Below, in pieces: positions 60,160 to 64,000 of a DNA stretch of 64,000 nucleotides; position 1 is the first letter of the stretch; every line of letters begins with the position of its first letter. Made by a program: the position numbers and the translations under genes. The notes under the pieces are model-generated. The model was not told where the DNA came from. It did not search any database and saw only the letters and a list, made by a program, of their open reading frames with translations. This DNA is from Geosiphon pyriformis. Taxonomy: Eukaryota; Glomeromycota; Glomeromycetes; Archaeosporales; Geosiphonaceae. The DNA is taken from positions 1,073,152-1,137,151 of the forward strand of contig JAAOMT010000697.1 in the NCBI GenBank assembly GCA_016748015.1, in the 5' to 3' direction.

Positions 60160-61902
60160 TAGGGCTAAGGCCAATTTACTTTAATCATTTAATAATAAAC
60201 AGATTTAAATATTAATTTTTTGCTTGTAAACTATTTTTTGCATAATATAATATAAGTAAAATTTAGTTAACAATTAAAAATATTCAAGATTAACAATAAT
60301 TAAAATACATGAATGCAATATTTTTTATAATAACAAAAACAGTATATTCTTTTTTTTTATGTTTTAATAAAATATAGTTTAATACAATATTATATTAAAA
60401 TATTTTAAATTAAACATAATTTATACTTTATTTACATATAATTAACCAGCCAAGCTAGTTAAAACTAAACTATATTAAATTTAAAAAACAAAATTTACTT
60501 AATATAATTATTTTTTATATAATTAATAACCAAATCAACTAATTATATAACTGTTTTATTTGTATTTAACATGATAGTAAGAACTTAAAGTTTTTAAAAT
60601 ATCATGATTTTAACAAAATATTTCTTATTAACAAGAAAATTTGAATTATTATTAAAAATATTATAATTTACTTTAAAATAATAATTTTTTTATTTTATTT
60701 TAATTAACAAAGCCAACTTAGCCAATATAACTTCAAAAAAGTTAACTTTAACCTAATTATAAAATTAATAAAAATAATAAAAAAACTAAAAAAAGAACAA
60801 TTTTTATATAAAACTTTTATTAGCAAAATAAATTATAAAAATCTTAAAATTAATCACGAAATTTAATAAAAACTTAAAAAAAAATAAGATATTTTATAAT
60901 TTACAAACAAATAATTTAAATTTTAATATTTAAAATAGCATTAATAATTAAAGATTTTTATAAATATAATTTTTTTTAAGATATTAGTTTTAATAATAGT
61001 ATTATCTAATTTAGATTAAAAGCCAAAAGTAATAATAACATATTTTAACTAATAAATAAAATAAATATAATTATATATTTAAAAAACAACACAATTAGAT
61101 AAATAATTTACCAATTTGGCTTTAAATATTATTTTAAAATAAAAAAAATCTGAATACTGTTTTTTTTATTAATAATAATTTTTTTTATAATATTTAACAA
61201 ATAAGATTCAATTTTTATTTAATACAATATAGTAAATTAAACATAATTTATGCTTTTGCTATATATAATTAATTATTTACGCCAATTAAATCTATACTAT
61301 ATATCTATTTTAATTAAAATTTTATTATCATAACTTGAAAAAAATAAGTTGTATATATATAAGCTATTATATTATTAAAAATATAATATTTTCATGTAAA
61401 AAATTACAACATATATTATAAAACTTAGTATTAAAATTATGTAAAAAACTATATTATCAAAATTAATTAAATAAATATCAACTGATAATAAAGAAGTAAA
61501 AAACTAATAATCAATTTAAGTATAATTAAATAATAATATAGTCTAATTAAAAATTTAAATTAAATATAATTTTTTTTTGCAAATTAAAAAACTTATAAAA
61601 ATAAAAAAATAACATATATAATTTAATAAAAACAGATTTTATTATGTTTCTAATTATATTAAGCTACTTAAATTATTAACTTAAAATAATAATATATTAA
61701 ACTAAATTAATTAATTTAATATATAATAATTAATATAATTAAAACAATATTAATATAATATATAGATTTTATATAATTTAATTATATATATAGTCTTTTT
61801 GTAAATATTAATTTTATATTAAACCAATTTTTTATTATAAATTTATTGTAAATAATAAGTTATTTTTTTTTTCTTCTTTTTTTTAAATCTTTTTTTTATT
61901 TA
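60160..61902. other. Extreme AT-rich tract, no gene
   Basis: Nearly pure A/T up to the assembly gap. No coding trace. Confidence 0.7.
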
Positions 61903-62184
61903 NNNNNNNNNNNNNNNNNNNNNNNNNNNNNNNNNNNNNNNNNNNNNNNNNNNNNNNNNNNNNNNNNNNNNNNNNNNNNNNNNNNNNNNNNNNNNNNNNN
62001 NNNNNNNNNNNNNNNNNNNNNNNNNNNNNNNNNNNNNNNNNNNNNNNNNNNNNNNNNNNNNNNNNNNNNNNNNNNNNNNNNNNNNNNNNNNNNNNNNNNN
62101 NNNNNNNNNNNNNNNNNNNNNNNNNNNNNNNNNNNNNNNNNNNNNNNNNNNNNNNNNNNNNNNNNNNNNNNNNNNNNNNNNNNN
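61903..62184. other. Assembly gap (282 N)
   Basis: Unknown bases. Flanked on the left by a T-rich run and on the right by AT-rich DNA; probably a scaffold join in a repeat. Confidence 1.
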
Positions 62185-62389
62185 AACCAATTTTAATACT
62201 TAAAATATAAAATATGTTGTATAATAATTGTTAATATTATTTTAGATATTAAAATTCAAATTAATTGGCTATAAGTTACACAATATTTTTATTTTTTCTT
62301 TAAAGTCTTAATATTAACAAAATAAAATTCAAAAATTTTAAAAACAATTACAGACTCAGATAAAATTTTATAAAACTTTTATTTTATTA

Positions 62390-62915
62390 ATTTTTTTATT
62401 ATTATTGTTTTTTGGTCATTTTTGTTGTTACTTTTGAAATCTAAATTGATAGTATTGATTTTACTTATTAAATTTATTGTTAAGTTTATTGGTATTTTAA
62501 TTGTTTTAATAACTAAATTATTTGATATTTTTTCTATTTTGTAAAAAAAATTAATATTTTTGAAAATAAAATAAATAAATTGTATATAAAAATTAATAAG
62601 CTAAAAACCAAGTATAATATTAAAAATAATATAAATATGAATATTTTTGGTAATATTGTTAATCAGAAAATATTTATTAATATAATAATTTTTTGAAAGT
62701 TTTAAGTTCTTAATATAAAGTTTAATATAAATAATACTGCCAATTATAAAAGTAAAATAGTCAAAAATAATTGTACTTTGGTTGTTTTATATATAAAATG
62801 TTTTTAGATTAGGTTTTTTTTAAAATCAATAGATTTATGTTTGGTTATATATAGAAATACCAAAATTATATTATATTAGATAATTATTAAATTTTACATA
62901 TTAAATAAATAATAA
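62390..62915 (+). mobile_element. ORF1-type LINE 3' part, copy 4 (very decayed)
   Basis: 62395-62530 resembles the C-terminal part of the ORF1 copies (tttattgttaagtttattggtattttaattgttttaataac against 13040-13085). 62805-62915 resembles the common tail (gattagg...tttggttatatatag... ttttacatattaaataaataataa). The 5' part would lie under or before the N gap. This is the weakest of the copies. Confidence 0.5.
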
Positions 62916-64000
62916 TAATAAATTAATTTAAGTTTAAGTTAAATATTATTATTTAAATAAAAAACAACATAAATAAAAAAGGTATTAATTAGTCAATTAG
63001 ATATTTATATTATAAATAATATAATAAAAAAATTAAAAAATACAAGAAAAATATTAAAAATACCAAAAATAAATAAAAAATAAAAATAGTAAGATATTCT
63101 ATATTTTAAAAATAGATAAATAGATAAATAGTAATAAAACATTGAAAAAAACGTTTAATAATTAAATAATTAAAGACTTAAAAACTTTTTTTATTTTTAA
63201 GTCAATACATATTTATTCTAAATAAATTAATTATCTAAGTTTATAAATTCAAGTCATTTTTGTTGAAATTTGACATTTTAAAATATTGTTAATTAATAAC
63301 AAATACCAAAATATAACAATAATTTATTATTTTGAATTGATAATTTTTAATTATGGCTATGTTATTTTTTTTGTTTTGTTGTTAAATTAACTTATTAAAA
63401 TAAATAGTGTTAAAATTATAATAGTAAAAATAATTTGATAAAAGATACATATTAAAAGCATAAAATTAATATATTAAAATTCAATAACTACCAAAATAAA
63501 TCTGTTAGAAGAAGCAAAAAAATAATTATTAAAAGCAATATTATAATTTAATCTGTTTTTATACAAAAAACTACCAGAAAATCTTCAGATTTGCAAAATC
63601 TTTAAATATATTGTTCTATGTAATAATACCAAATTATAAAAGTTTACTTAAAAAATTAAGTTGTTATAATTTATTAATTGGTAAATTTTGTGAATTAAGT
63701 TTGTTTGATATTTTAGTTATTTAGGTTTTTGTTTTTATTAGAATTAAGTTTAAAAGTGAAACTCAAAAAACATTTATATAATAAATTATACATTTCAAAT
63801 ATAAGATTGTTGATAGTTTTAAAAATATTATATTTGTGGTGTTTAACTGATATGATAAGTTAATTTTCAATTAATTGACGATTAATCTATAACTGCTCAG
63901 AAAAAAAATTCCATAGATGTTTTTTTAGCACAAATTTTTTACAAACTATTATATACAAATTCACATTTAATAAATACATAAAAAGAGTCTTTAAGATAGC
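62916..64000. other. AT-rich tract, no gene
   Basis: AT-rich with no open frame of coding character up to the window end. Confidence 0.6.

Overview
This is eukaryotic nuclear DNA from a fungus: short GT-AG introns, a class II tRNA-Leu, a Gi-type G-alpha subunit, CMC2, HUB1, Sel1-repeat/protein-kinase genes and a LINE whose protein I recognise from arbuscular mycorrhizal fungi. Together with the very AT-rich, repeat-choked background this points to Glomeromycotina, close to Rhizophagus (inference from family recognition, no search run).

Layout. 1-1309: last three exons of a G-alpha gene. 2500-6020: extreme AT-rich DNA with no gene. 6023-9130: a decayed LINE ORF2 copy (reverse transcriptase with an internal deletion, RNase H with lost catalytic residues, C-terminal zinc knuckle). 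9460-13585: two ~2 kb copies of an ORF1-only derivative sharing the LINE tail. 15330-18265: a compact gene island with an acidic unknown protein (-), tRNA-Leu(AAG) (-), CMC2 (+, three exons), a doubtful small gene (+), and HUB1/UBL5 (-, four exons). 19674-21203: a broken inverted copy of a Sel1-kinase C-terminus. 23053-24091: an unknown two-exon gene (-). 25551-29329: two tandem class-3-lipase-like genes that both lack the nucleophile serine. 30845-35081: an intact Sel1-repeat/zinc-finger/kinase gene. 37597-39633: its Sel1-only paralogue. 44025-44605: a giant TTA/TTG microsatellite. 48735-48935: an ACGCGT-bearing repeat cluster. 49527-50022: a small two-exon unknown gene. 55430-57410: a third ORF1-only LINE copy. 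57628-60159: a broken gene with coiled-coil, nuclease-like and kinase-like parts. 61903-62184: assembly gap of N. 62390-62915: the tail of a further LINE copy.

How it fits together. Gene islands of moderate base composition sit in long AT-rich tracts that are at least partly very old transposons degraded by C-to-T and G-to-A changes; the same LINE tail can be followed from nearly intact to almost unrecognisable copies. The accessory genes (Sel1-kinases, lipase-like proteins) are small local paralogue families with living, truncated and dead members, and the two Sel1 genes share an upstream module. Exon coordinates for CMC2, HUB1, the lipase-like genes and the kinase were built by hand from splice sites and frame; sums are multiples of three in each case.
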